This document shows positions 24,319 to 34,000 of a stretch of DNA of 49,467 bases, piece by piece. Both the position numbers and the translations under genes were made by a program. Source of the stretch: DAOTVD01 sp034437075. Lineage in GTDB: Bacteria > Chloroflexota > Anaerolineae > Aggregatilineales > J027. Numbering within the stretch: position 1 is the first letter of the stretch; each line of letters begins with the position of its first letter. The notes beneath the pieces were generated by a model that searched no databases, had not been told where the DNA came from, and saw nothing but the letters and a program-made list of their open reading frames with translations. The stretch covers positions 1 through 49,467 of the forward strand of contig DAOTVD010000248.1 of NCBI GenBank assembly GCA_034437075.1. The letters are read 5' to 3'.

Positions 24319-26889
24319 TCATGTGACTCTTGCAGCGAGACCGAACCATTGTATCGCCTCTTCGAGAGGGGCTCTCGGCAGGGGCTTATTGCCGAATATA
24401 CCCTCTATGCAATACAGTCTCGTTAGAGGGGGTAGATTCGGCAAAAAGTCGCGTAGGGTAGAACTACAGTCGCTTGTAACTATGGCCCTACGGATTTGAT
24501 GGTAAGTTTTTGGTTTTTGTGACTTGGTGTATTTATCATACTGCTCTTGCAGGTACCATTTGGTGTGCCCCCGGGTGACACATTCGGGACGTTCGACGTA
24601 ATCCAGGTACAGCCCCTCCTCGCGCTTACGCCGGGCCAGTTCGCGATCTTTGCGCCGTTCCTCGGCCTCTAAGTACTCCAGGTGCAATTGTTCCTCGCGG
24701 GTTTTAGGATAGCGTTCCTGGCTGGCTGTTTGGATGCGTAGCATGGCCTTATGACCGTTCTTCAGGCCATCCTTAACGATTTTATTGATAAAGTTGATCC
24801 CTTTTGGGCTTTTCCGGTAGTACGCTATATTGCACTCTTTGATGCGTCTGCCCTCCTCATCTTCGACGACGACCCAAGGGCCATAGTCGGATTCTGCTGC
24901 CCAGGGCGCAAAGTTATAAATTTGATCTATGGCTGCTGGCGCACTATCTAACTTGATGTCTTTGAAGCGTTTATCGGTCATGATCCCCACACGACGCCGA
25001 ATGTCGGATAAAGTTTTGGGGCATACGCCGATCTCGTCGCTGGCCTTGGTTCGTGTGATGGGTTGTTGATTGATAATCCGCTCCTCGGCTAGTTCCAAGT
25101 AGTAAGTTTCTCGATAGCGCGAGGTATTCGACCAGACGAGACCTTCTTGGATGTTGTGGCTATGGCGGTAAATGAGATCGTCACTTTCCAGTTCATCGAA
25201 GACTCTCGTCTCAAACTCTTTGTATTCCTCTATCCGTTTCAGGATTTCTTCTTCATGTTGTTCGTAGACCGAATGACGAATCACGTTTTCGAATTCGATA
25301 AGCATTCGGGTAACGTGCTCGGGATATTTCTTTTTGGTATGTTTGGGAAACCATTCATCGCTAACGACGTCGGGATAGTCGCGGAAGAGAAACTCGCGCT
25401 TGTTGTACAGCACCACATCGATAAAGGTCGGCATGGCTTTTTTCAACTGTACAAACCGATAACCATCGCGTGGGCGGCCAAGCGCTGTGTTGACCTTAGC
25501 GGCTTTTTTGACGAAGCCCAGGGCTTGTAATTGACGGATGCCCTTCAGCGCTTGCTTATAGCGCACATCGCGCTCTGCGCCCCATTTCACGATGTCGTAA
25601 GCCGTGAAGCGCTTATTCCCCCGTACGCCGCTTGCATGCCAGACTTCCCACACAATCAGCGCCGCGCCCTGATTCTGCACAGTCCCGGCCCGATGCATCG
25701 AGAGGATATGTGTGCGAACCACGTTGGGGATACCATGGGCAAAGCGATAGGGATCATTATGCTCCTCTACCACGGTGATATCTGCTTTGCGGGCTTCTTC
25801 TTTTTTACGCGCCTTTGAGACGACGGCGTAATATTCTTTTAGGCGTTGCTTTTTGTAATCGCCATACTCAGGCAGCCCCAGCGCTACGGCCAGGGTTTGC
25901 CAAGGATTAGGCCCATGCTGAACGTCGCATGAACATTGGGGCGTTCGGTCACCGATCCTAAAAGAGGGGTTCTCGTCAGGGTGCGTTCCCAGAGGGCAAT
26001 GGCGTTCATGATGAACGCCTGGACCTTTGGGGGATGGGCTTTGGGTTTCCAGCGTTTCTTTGATGAGTTCTTTCCAGTCATCATAGAGGCGCAGGTGCCC
26101 TATAGCAGCCACGGGGCGCGCATTGCCGGGGTGATACTTCGGTATCGCCTGGCGAGGATAACGCGGAACGGACTCTTGCTCTAGTAGTTTACCCAGCCAG
26201 TCCTTATACAAGGTGAAATCGACAGGCAATGTAAGCTCTAAGAAGCTTTGCAGTTCTTTCGGGACTTGTTGCAAGAATAACCATACATCCCGAATATCCC
26301 ATTTACGCACGGCTTCTGTTTCGAGTTGGAATAACTCGCGCATCGTGCGCCCAATATCCAGGACATCGACCTTGATGTTATTGTTCATCCCGGTCACGGC
26401 CCAGCGATAGGCCGCTTTCATGCCTGCCTCGTCGTAATCGGCCAGCACGCGAATATGTGTGACGCCCGCCTCGACCAGTTCGGTGACCGCCTGCTTGATC
26501 TTGACCCCTTCGCCAAACGTGCAAACCACATTTTCGATGCCCGCGCTCACCATCGCCAACGTGGCTTTTTCACCATTGGCAATATAAATGAAATCGTGGC
26601 CACCCTTTAGCGCCTGGTCGTTATACAACGTGGGCATGTCCAAATCTTGGGTGTATTTATCCCAGAAGATTTTGACCAGGCCATTGTCTTCGTGTGCCTC
26701 ATCAAAGACGGGGGTGCGCATGACGCGCTTACGGTAATCGGGCTTGGATTCAAAGATGATCAGGTTATTTTTGCTGAGCCGCCACCCAAAACGCCACGCC
26801 ACCTTCGGGCTGATGCCCCATTCATTGAGAATGCGCGTTAGCGTGCTCTCGGCCTGGTCATCTTGACGGATGTAAAGATCATTGCCCAT
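24319..26889 (-). CDS. Primase-like replication protein with TOPRIM before a zinc-finger motif
   Basis: 856 residues, AGGAGA before ATG 26889. Residues ~97-180 are a TOPRIM domain with E107 in GEKAT and the D151-x-D153 pair in ADYDEAG. Residues ~293-340 look like a degenerate CHC2 primase zinc finger: C298, H303, C319 and C321, with PSFRI between and WQTLAVALGL after. In DnaG-type primases the zinc finger comes first, so the order is swapped here. A winged-helix-like segment (~425-480) and a basic helical C-terminus follow. I read it as a plasmid- or element-type primase/initiator; a host-chromosome origin cannot be excluded. A box shared with the 44.5-kb repeat array sits just upstream. Confidence 0.72.
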   Translation of the reverse strand: MGNDLYIRQDDQAESTLTRILNEWGISPKVAWRFGWRLSKNNLIIFESKPDYRKRVMRTPVFDEAHEDNGLVKIFWDKYTQDLDMPTLYNDQALKGGHDFIYIANGEKATLAMVSAGIENVVCTFGEGVKIKQAVTELVEAGVTHIRVLADYDEAGMKAAYRWAVTGMNNNIKVDVLDIGRTMRELFQLETEAVRKWDIRDVWLFLQQVPKELQSFLELTLPVDFTLYKDWLGKLLEQESVPRYPRQAIPKYHPGNARPVAAIGHLRLYDDWKELIKETLETQSPSPKGPGVHHERHCPLGTHPDENPSFRIGDRTPQCSCDVQHGPNPWQTLAVALGLPEYGDYKKQRLKEYYAVVSKARKKEEARKADITVVEEHNDPYRFAHGIPNVVRTHILSMHRAGTVQNQGAALIVWEVWHASGVRGNKRFTAYDIVKWGAERDVRYKQALKGIRQLQALGFVKKAAKVNTALGRPRDGYRFVQLKKAMPTFIDVVLYNKREFLFRDYPDVVSDEWFPKHTKKKYPEHVTRMLIEFENVIRHSVYEQHEEEILKRIEEYKEFETRVFDELESDDLIYRHSHNIQEGLVWSNTSRYRETYYLELAEERIINQQPITRTKASDEIGVCPKTLSDIRRRVGIMTDKRFKDIKLDSAPAAIDQIYNFAPWAAESDYGPWVVVEDEEGRRIKECNIAYYRKSPKGINFINKIVKDGLKNGHKAMLRIQTASQERYPKTREEQLHLEYLEAEERRKDRELARRKREEGLYLDYVERPECVTRGHTKWYLQEQYDKYTKSQKPKTYHQIRRAIVTSDCSSTLRDFLPNLPPLTRLYCIEGIFGNKPLPRAPLEEAIQWFGLAARVT

Positions 26890-27489
26890 CGCTGTCTCCT
26901 ATTACTCTGTAAAAAATGGTCAAAAGTTTTTAGGTGTTTGCTTGTAATAAAGTTAAGAAAAGTATTTTCGGACTATTTTGCTTTCTGTGGGTTGCATTTG
27001 GGCCGCCTTTCTCGTACGATTCTTGTAGATTTTTATTTTGTTTGGAGGATGAGCCTGGTTGAATGCTCACCCCCTAAAACAAAAAACGCAATCACTCTTA
27101 CAGTGATATGTAATGAGAGCGTAGCGCTCATATACAAGGTACACCGTCTAGCTGGGAAATGTAGGTTCTTGGCTAGGCGTTATCTATTTTCCGTGTAGTA
27201 GCTGTTTCAAGTTAAAAAGCTAATCACCTGGCGTTTTAGGGCCTGGCCCATAAACATCGATAAGCGCCTGAATATCTACAAATCTGAACCGTGCTTGCTA
27301 AACGGCTTGCATAAATTGCCAACATGCAATAAAGTTACAAGTGCATAGTAGTTTGGTTCGGTGTCTGGACAATAGTGATGTCCAGCACTACAACGAATTG
27401 ACATTCGTTAGCTTTCGAGACTGCACTGGAAAGCTGGAGAAGGGCGCTTGTCCCGAGCGTCCTTTTTCGAATCTTTTCGAACTTAGACG
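26890..27489. other. 600-bp non-coding region, possible replication origin
   Basis: No gene is supported. Next to the primase-like start is ATTACTCTGT (26901-26910), a 9/10 match to the repeat unit at 44471-44490, and TTGACC on the minus strand (26918-26923). Two small hairpins lie side by side: TCACT/AGTGA at 27092-27106 and ATGAG/CTCAT with an extended inner stem at 27113-27131. GGGCCTGGCCC at 27239-27249 is a perfect palindrome. The stretch 26930-27060 is AT-rich. An origin here is inference; no DnaA boxes were recognised. Confidence 0.35.
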
Positions 27490-28506
27490 CTAAATCTCCA
27501 CCAGTTGTCCCGATTGATGGATCGAACGATCCACAGCTTCCAATACTCGCACTACGTTCAAGCCGTCTACTCCGTCTGATATTGGAGTTCCGCCCGTGCG
27601 GATGCAATCGAGAAAGTGTAGCACTTCTTCACGCAGGGGTTCACTAGCCGCAATTTTTGGTATATGGATGTCTCCTGTGAAGGTCATTAAGCGATGCTCC
27701 CCATAGTCGCTGCCTTCCATCCAAACAACCCCTTTGTCGTAAATCGTTATTCGGTTGTCACTGACGTCATCGTAAACCACCATTTTTTTGGTGCCTACGA
27801 CTGTCATACGGCGGACTTTGTTTGGATCAAGCCAACTCGTATGAATATGCGTCACTACTCCCTGGGGATACTCTAAAATTGCGAAAACAACGTCTTCCAG
27901 GTGCTTTTCTTTGGGAAGCAGTTGATATCCCCGGGCTGAAACGTGGCTTGGTGCGCTCCCTAGCAACATATTGACGATACTTATATCGTGTGGAGCTAGG
28001 TTCCAAAAAGCGTTCAAGTCGTTTCGTATTTTACCCAGATTAACACGTGTTGCGTAAATGTACAATACATCTCCGATTTCACCGCTGTTAATGATCTCGG
28101 CTAATTTACGCACAGCGGGGTTATATTCGAAAACATGCCCCACCATCAAGACGCATTTTTGCTGTGCCGCGAGGCTCACCAGCGCTTCGCTATCGCTCAC
28201 GGTCAGCGCGAGCGGTTTTTCCACCAGCACATGCTTACCCGCTTGCAAACACGCCCGCGTAACCTCGGCATGAGTATGGGCTGGCGTTGCGACGATAACC
28301 CCTTCGATGTCCGAGTTTTGCAGCAATTCATGCAAATCCGTAGTTGTGTGCTGCGGGGAGAACTGCGCCGCGATTTGTGCTAAGCGCGCCTCGTCAGCGT
28401 CGCACACGGTATGCAAATGGGCTTCGGCTAACTGGGCGACATTGCGAATCAGGTTGGGGCCCCAATATCCGGCCCCAATGACGCCAATATTGATTGGGTT
28501 GGGCAT
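27490..28506 (-). CDS. Gfo/Idh/MocA-family sugar oxidoreductase
   Basis: 338 residues, full length for the family. The N-terminus has a Rossmann NAD(P) site (GVIGAGYWGPN), followed by VIVATPAHTH and the conserved EKPLA segment around residue 96, with HDISI in the substrate domain. It resembles the WlbA-type branch that oxidises C3 of nucleotide sugars, though substrate cannot be assigned. It is divergent from the NAD-dependent epimerase gene with 120 bp between starts. The pair suggests synthesis of a modified sugar, perhaps for surface glycan. Confidence 0.87.
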   Translation of the reverse strand: MPNPINIGVIGAGYWGPNLIRNVAQLAEAHLHTVCDADEARLAQIAAQFSPQHTTTDLHELLQNSDIEGVIVATPAHTHAEVTRACLQAGKHVLVEKPLALTVSDSEALVSLAAQQKCVLMVGHVFEYNPAVRKLAEIINSGEIGDVLYIYATRVNLGKIRNDLNAFWNLAPHDISIVNMLLGSAPSHVSARGYQLLPKEKHLEDVVFAILEYPQGVVTHIHTSWLDPNKVRRMTVVGTKKMVVYDDVSDNRITIYDKGVVWMEGSDYGEHRLMTFTGDIHIPKIAASEPLREEVLHFLDCIRTGGTPISDGVDGLNVVRVLEAVDRSIHQSGQLVEI

Positions 28507-28626
28507 ATGGCTCTCGGTTTAACTGGGCAAAATCACCCCTAGTATACTCAGCTCGCTGGTCGGATGCGAATTCGATGAGTACACTGGTGGTTCTTGCATA
28601 TCGCGACGATAGAAAGCAATTTGCTT

Positions 28627-29748
28627 ATGAAAGCGCTCATTACCGGCGGGGCCGGGCTCATTGGTTCGCACATTGCCGATCTGTGGCTGGCGAAAGGTTA
28701 TGAGGTGGTCATCCTCGATAATTTGGAGCCCCAAACTCATCCTTTTGGCCAACCGGCTTGGATACCCGCTGAGGCGACATTTGTTCAGGGGGATGTGCGA
28801 GATCGGGAGGCCTGGCGCCGTGCGCTGGCGGGGGTCGATGTGATTTTTCACCAGGCCGCGTTTGGGGGCTTTACGCCAGAAATCTCGTACTATACCGACG
28901 CCAATGCCACGGGGACGGCCATCATGCTAGAGATGATCGCCCAGGATGCTTATCCTATCCGTAAGATTGTAGCCGCCTCGTCGCAGGCCATTTATGGCGA
29001 AGGGGTTTATGAAAGCCCCACAGCGGGGGTGCAATATCCCCAACCCCGTCCCTTGGATCAGCTAGCCCGTGGGCAATGGGAATTGCTGTGCCCGGTCTCT
29101 GGCCAACCCATGCACCCGCTGCGCATTTCGGAAGACAAACCCTATGACGGCAAAACGCCCTATGCTATCAGCAAATACGCCACTGAGCGCCTGGTTATCA
29201 ACAGTGCCCAACAGTTGGGTATTCCGGCTGTGGCGTTGCGTTATAGCGTCACCTATGGGCCGCGTCAGAGCATCTTTAACCCCTATACAGGGGTGGTGAG
29301 CATTTTCAGTACGCGCATTCTCAATGGCCTAGCGCCCGTGATCTACGAAGACGGTCAACAGACCCGCGATTTTACCTATGTCGAAGATATTGTTGCTGCG
29401 AATGTCTTTTGCATGGAACACACCGCCTGCGACTTTCAGGTCTTCAATGTGGGCGGCGGGCAGCGCATCACGGTTGAGCAATTGGTGCGGACGTTGCTTA
29501 AGCTCTATGACCGCGAAGATTTACAACCGGACATGAGCGGCCAATTGTATCGCCCGGGCGACGCCCGCCATATGGTGCCGGACCCCTCGCGCCTAGAGGC
29601 ATTGGGGTGGCGCGCGCAAATTTCGCTAGAAGAAGGTTTGCGGCGTTACCTGGCCTGGATTCAGACGCAAGGCGACATCAAAGAATATTTTTCGGAAGCC
29701 CAAGCGCGTTTGCAAGCGTTGCAGGTGGTTCGTTCGCGCGATTTATAA
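28627..29748 (+). CDS. NAD-dependent epimerase/dehydratase (extended SDR)
   Basis: 373 residues from ATG 28627, where the Rossmann motif (GGAGLIGSH) begins at the usual position; the upstream ATG at 28594 would add an 11-residue tail. The SDR catalytic set is visible: Ser in AASSQA and Y-x3-K in YAISK. An insertion of about 30 residues between them contains two cysteines (LLCPVSG and nearby). The family acts on nucleotide sugars as 4-epimerase, 4,6-dehydratase or similar. Divergent from the Gfo/Idh/MocA gene, it probably shares a pathway with it. Confidence 0.87.
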   Translation: MKALITGGAGLIGSHIADLWLAKGYEVVILDNLEPQTHPFGQPAWIPAEATFVQGDVRDREAWRRALAGVDVIFHQAAFGGFTPEISYYTDANATGTAIMLEMIAQDAYPIRKIVAASSQAIYGEGVYESPTAGVQYPQPRPLDQLARGQWELLCPVSGQPMHPLRISEDKPYDGKTPYAISKYATERLVINSAQQLGIPAVALRYSVTYGPRQSIFNPYTGVVSIFSTRILNGLAPVIYEDGQQTRDFTYVEDIVAANVFCMEHTACDFQVFNVGGGQRITVEQLVRTLLKLYDREDLQPDMSGQLYRPGDARHMVPDPSRLEALGWRAQISLEEGLRRYLAWIQTQGDIKEYFSEAQARLQALQVVRSRDL

Positions 29749-29782
29749 AAAAAATATCCCCTTCGGGACATTCGTTATATTT

Positions 29783-29842
29783 AAAGTGTCTCAGATTGCA
29801 TCAAAGTGTCTCAGATTGCATCAAGGTGTCTCAGATTGCATC
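29783..29842. repeat. Three tandem copies of a 20-bp repeat
   Basis: The unit AAAGTGTCTCAGATTGCATC occurs at 29783-29802 and 29803-29822 exactly, and at 29823-29842 with one change (AAGG). The copies are contiguous with no spacers, so this is not CRISPR. The array lies between two convergent genes and its last copy overlaps the stop codon of the small secreted protein gene. Confidence 0.95.
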
Positions 29843-30515
29843 AATCATCGTTGGACGGCGCGAAGGGGCCATTTCCACGTTCGCCACCCTCAAACCGTGG
29901 TTCGGAGATTTCCCGAGCTAACCAGTCTTGTACCCGTGCTTCGATTTCTTCGGCATCCGGGGCGTTTTCCAGGATACTAGCGGTCAGTTCTGCCGCGAAG
30001 GCGTCAGGGTCGCCGCCCAAGTAGATGATCACATCGCCCCAGGTGTTGGTTTCGTCGGCCTGGATTGCTTCGCGGATGTCGGCCCGTTCAACGCCTAGGA
30101 TTTCGGTGATTTGCCCGACAAAACCACGCTCTTGGCGGTTCTCGCGCCGATCTTCACGGTCGGCACGGTCGGGTAAGGGGGACGTCAGTAACTCCCTGAC
30201 CCGTTCAGCGACATTTTCTTCATCCATATTGGGGCGATTTTCCAGAATCGTGGCCACGATTTCGGCTTCCACGGTAGCCGGGTCGGCGCCTGCCTCCAGG
30301 ATGATGCTTTCTAGCGTGGCCTCATCATCCGAGCGCAAGGTTTGGATAATTTCTTGAACAGATAGGCCCGTAGCTTCGCTGATGGTTTCCATAACGTCAC
30401 CTCGGGGGCCACGATTGTTATTGGCGGGGTCGGCTGAGGGTTCTTGGGCGCTAGCTATTTGAACGCTAATCAAGAACATCACTATCACTAGGGCAAAAAT
30501 CGTAAAACGCTTCAT
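29841..30515 (-). CDS. Small secreted protein with an internal duplication
   Basis: 224 residues with a signal peptide (~1-24, ending ASAQ). Two related segments repeat after ~95 residues: one with ATGLSVQEIIQTL...ILENRP and another with ILGVERADIREAI...ILENAP. Each begins with a short helix of the LG(L/V) type seen in DUF2680/YckD-like secreted proteins. Both are joined by a highly charged Arg/Glu/Asp linker. GGAG lies 9 nt before ATG 30515. No cysteines, enzymatic motif or membrane anchor are seen. The function is unknown. Confidence 0.75.
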   Translation of the reverse strand: MKRFTIFALVIVMFLISVQIASAQEPSADPANNNRGPRGDVMETISEATGLSVQEIIQTLRSDDEATLESIILEAGADPATVEAEIVATILENRPNMDEENVAERVRELLTSPLPDRADREDRRENRQERGFVGQITEILGVERADIREAIQADETNTWGDVIIYLGGDPDAFAAELTASILENAPDAEEIEARVQDWLAREISEPRFEGGERGNGPFAPSNDD

Positions 30516-31046
30516 GATCGGTAAACTCCTATGGGATAAAAGATATTTAGATCATGCCACTCGAGTGATAGGAGAATTTAGCCAAAATGCAAAAAAACTG
30601 TAAATTGCGGTTCGCTATTGCGCACGGTAAATGCGCTTGCCGCTGAATTTATGCTTTTTTGCTAATCATGGCCTCTTAGTGGCGTAAAATAGCGCCTTCA
30701 AACCCGCCTAGACGCACTTCGGAAACGATGCTTTATTCTTTTTTCACTCAGGGGAAGACCATCTTACGTTTTCTGGCTATTAGCGTCGGTTGGGTACCAA
30801 CTTTTATGTTACCAGCGTAAGTATCAACTTTTTGCTATACTGCTAAACGATATAGCATCATCTAACAACACACAGCTAAATCGCGCTCTGGCGCGTGGTT
30901 AAATTTTTATAACAGGGTTAGGCGAACCGTTTTTTCAGCTATGGACGACTCAATGCTCAGAAGTAGGTCTATTGCGAGCCGATTCTATTCACGCGGCTTT
31001 ACAGTTGCCTGTTAAATGGCTTCGTTCATCAAATGAGGAGTAGCTA
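30516..31046. other. 531-bp intergenic region upstream of the giant gene
   Basis: No gene is supported. It should hold divergent promoters for the small secreted protein and the giant protein. A 5-bp inverted repeat GTTGG/CCAAC lies at 30789-30801 and a 7-bp one TGCTATA/TATAGCA at 30833-30857. GAGGAG precedes the giant gene's ATG. The giant gene may have a long 5' UTR, but no known riboswitch fold was recognised. Confidence 0.4.
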
Positions 31047-34000
31047 ATGCGCAAAGTAGATAATAGACAACTCACGATTGGTTTTGTAATCGTCGTTGTC
31101 TTGATTCTGGTAGCAGTGATTGGCGGCAGTGCCACCGGATTATTCGGTACTGCCGGCGAAGACGGTGGCGGTAACGAAGAAGTGGCCCCTCCGCCCGCCG
31201 ATGATGGTGGCGGCGATCCCCCACCCGCCGATGATGGTGGCGGCGATCCTCCACCCGCCGATGATGGCGGCGGCGACCCCCCGCCCGCCGATGATGGCGG
31301 CGACCCCCCACCCGCCGATGATGGCGGTGACCAGCAACAAGGGCAGCAATCGGATGAGGCGCAACAACAAGCTGACCAAGCTAACCAAGCGGCTCAGCAA
31401 GCGGCTCAGCAAGCCCAAGAACAGGGCATTGATTGCGAGTTAGAAGAAAACTTCGACGATCCCTTCTGCGAGGAATTGCGCCGTTTAGCTGCCGAAGCAG
31501 CCGCAGCCGAAGCAGCCGCCCTTGCGGCTGAAGAAGGCGCGGAAGACGAAGATGATGCCGACTCCGAAGCGGCCCAACAAGAAGCCGAACAGGCCGAACA
31601 AGCGGCCCAAGCTGCTCAACAACAGGCTGAACAAGCTGAACAACAAGCGCAACAGCAAGGCATTGATTGTTCTTTGGCTGAAAACGCCAATAACGAAACC
31701 TGTGTCGCGGTGCAGCAAGCCCAACAACAAGCGGCTGACGCAGCCCAGCAGGCCCAACAAGCCCAACAACAAGCTGACCAAGCTCAGCAACAAGCCGACC
31801 AGGATCAGCAAAATGAAGCTGATCAGCAGGCCGCTCAAGCTGCACAGCAAGCTCAGCAACAGGCCCAGGAAGCTGCTGAGGCTGCTGAACAGGCTCAGGA
31901 AGCCGCTGAGGCCGCTGAACAGGCCCAGGAAGCCGCTGAGGCCGCTGAACAGGCCGAAGAAGCCGCTGAGGCTGCTGAACAGGCTCAGGAAGCCGCTGAC
32001 GCTGCTGAACAGGCCGAAGAAGCCGCTGACGCTGCCGAACAGGCCGAAGAAGCCGCTGACGCTGCCGAAGAAGGCCAACAAGCTGCTGAGCAGGCCGAAG
32101 AAGCCGCTGACGCTGCCGAAGAAGGCCAACAAGTTGCTCAAGCTGGAACCCAGCCCGCTGAACCTGCCGCCGAAGGCACTCAGCCCGCTGAACCTGCCGC
32201 TGAAGGCACTCAGCCCGCCGAACCTGTAGCTGACGAGGCTGAAGAAGCAGCGCAGCAGGCACAAGAAACAGATACAACTGACCCTCAGGCCGAGGGAACT
32301 GAATCCCCCGATGCCGAACAGGAATCCGGTGAAGAAGAACCTGAATTCCGTGTAGTCGATGAAGACATCCCAGTGCCAAATGTTGAGCCAGATGCTTGGT
32401 TCTTGAATACAGTGAGTGGCGATTACACCGAAGTATTTTTCGATGGGACCAGTGTCACGACCCAACCTGACGGTACGCGGATTGTCGTTTCGCCAGATGG
32501 CCGGGTGAATGTCATCCCGCCCGAGGGCCAGGAACAGGAAGAAGAACAACCTGAAATCCAAGCCCAAGGCGCTCAACCGCAAGCTGCCCAGATGCAAGCG
32601 GTTCCAGAAGAAACCGCTGTAGCAGAAGAAACGCCTGAAGCGGCTGCTATTGCCGCCGCCGAAGCAACAGCCGATGCGGATGCGACCGAGGCGCCAGAAG
32701 TTGCTATGGCTGCTGCCGAGGCTACGGCGACCGCCGAACCCGACGCGACCGCTGAAGCCGAGGCTACGGCTGAAGCGACCGCCGAGGCTACGGCGACTGC
32801 CACAGCCGAAGCGACCGAAGAACCACTCACTTGGAATCCAGGAATTACTTTTGACATTGGTGAGAATGGTTCGGTCACATTCCGCGATATCTCCCGGATC
32901 CCTGAAGGAACGCAAAATACCACATATGCGTGGGATTTCGGTGACGGCTTTACGTCGGTTGATCCATTACCTACCCACACGTATGGGGGCCCAGGTGAAT
33001 ATCAGGTCACGGCGCAAATCACCAATAGCGAACTGGGTACAGATACCGCGACAACAACCGTCATTCTGACACAAGAGAATTTTGCCGATGCTCAGATCGT
33101 GGCCAGCTTCAACGCGGTCATTGATGGTTTGACTGTTGAATTTCAGGACTTGAGCACCTCAGACGCGGGTGATATCGTTAGCTGGCAATGGAGCAGCCAA
33201 AATGGCGTTTTCAGTAGCCAAGAACAAAACCCCGTATTTATCTTCCCGCAATCCGGTACATACATCATCACGCTGACCGTAACGGATAGCGAAGGCAATA
33301 CACAAGCAACAGAGCCTACCCCCATTCAGGTGACCGAAATTGCGCAGGTTGTGGGGAGTTGTGCGATTGCCCAACCCACCCTAATCAACCAGGATGAAAA
33401 CGGTTTTACCTACGAGTTCACCGCCACAGATGTGATCGGCGTTGCTAATTTTGAATGGGACTTTGGTGATGGCTCTCCTGTGTCTGGGCCAACCACCCAG
33501 CGCACGTTCGCGTTGCAAGAAGGTGTGTACAACTACACGCTGACATGCTTCTTGGAAGAGGGTGTCGTTAGCTCAACAGGCGAGGCCAGCATTGTGCTCA
33601 ATGGCTCGGTGGAAATCACCGCTGACATGCTCACCCAGCAAAGCCTGGATGCGCGCTTTAGTGTCGAGCCAGGTTCGGGCGCGCCGGGTACATCCTTCAC
33701 CTTCACGCATCTGAGCCCCTCGGATGACATCAACTACAGTTGGAGCGTGACGCAAGATGAAGGTGGCTTCAGCGCATCGACGGCTGATAACACGATCCCC
33801 AATGCTTCGAGCTTCAGCCTAACGCTGGATGCGGTTGGAACATACAGCATTGAATTGGTTGTTTCTCAAGGCGATTTGACAGCACGTGCGACCGGTTCGA
33901 TTCAAGTGGTGGAACAAATCCCTGAACCGACGGCTGATTTCACCTTGAACGTTACTCAAGACGGCGTGCCCTTGACCATCGTGGTCGAAGACAACAGCAC

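Noticed and set aside
26863..27198. 111-codon plus-strand open frame upstream of the primase-like gene
   Set aside because: It overlaps the primase start on the other strand, has no family resemblance and low coding quality.
27335..27607. 90-codon minus-strand open frame
   Set aside because: It begins inside the Gfo/Idh/MocA oxidoreductase gene in another frame and is Arg/Ser-rich like an off-frame translation.
29783..29842. CRISPR-like array
   Set aside because: The 20-bp units are directly contiguous with no spacers, only three copies exist, and no cas genes are present.
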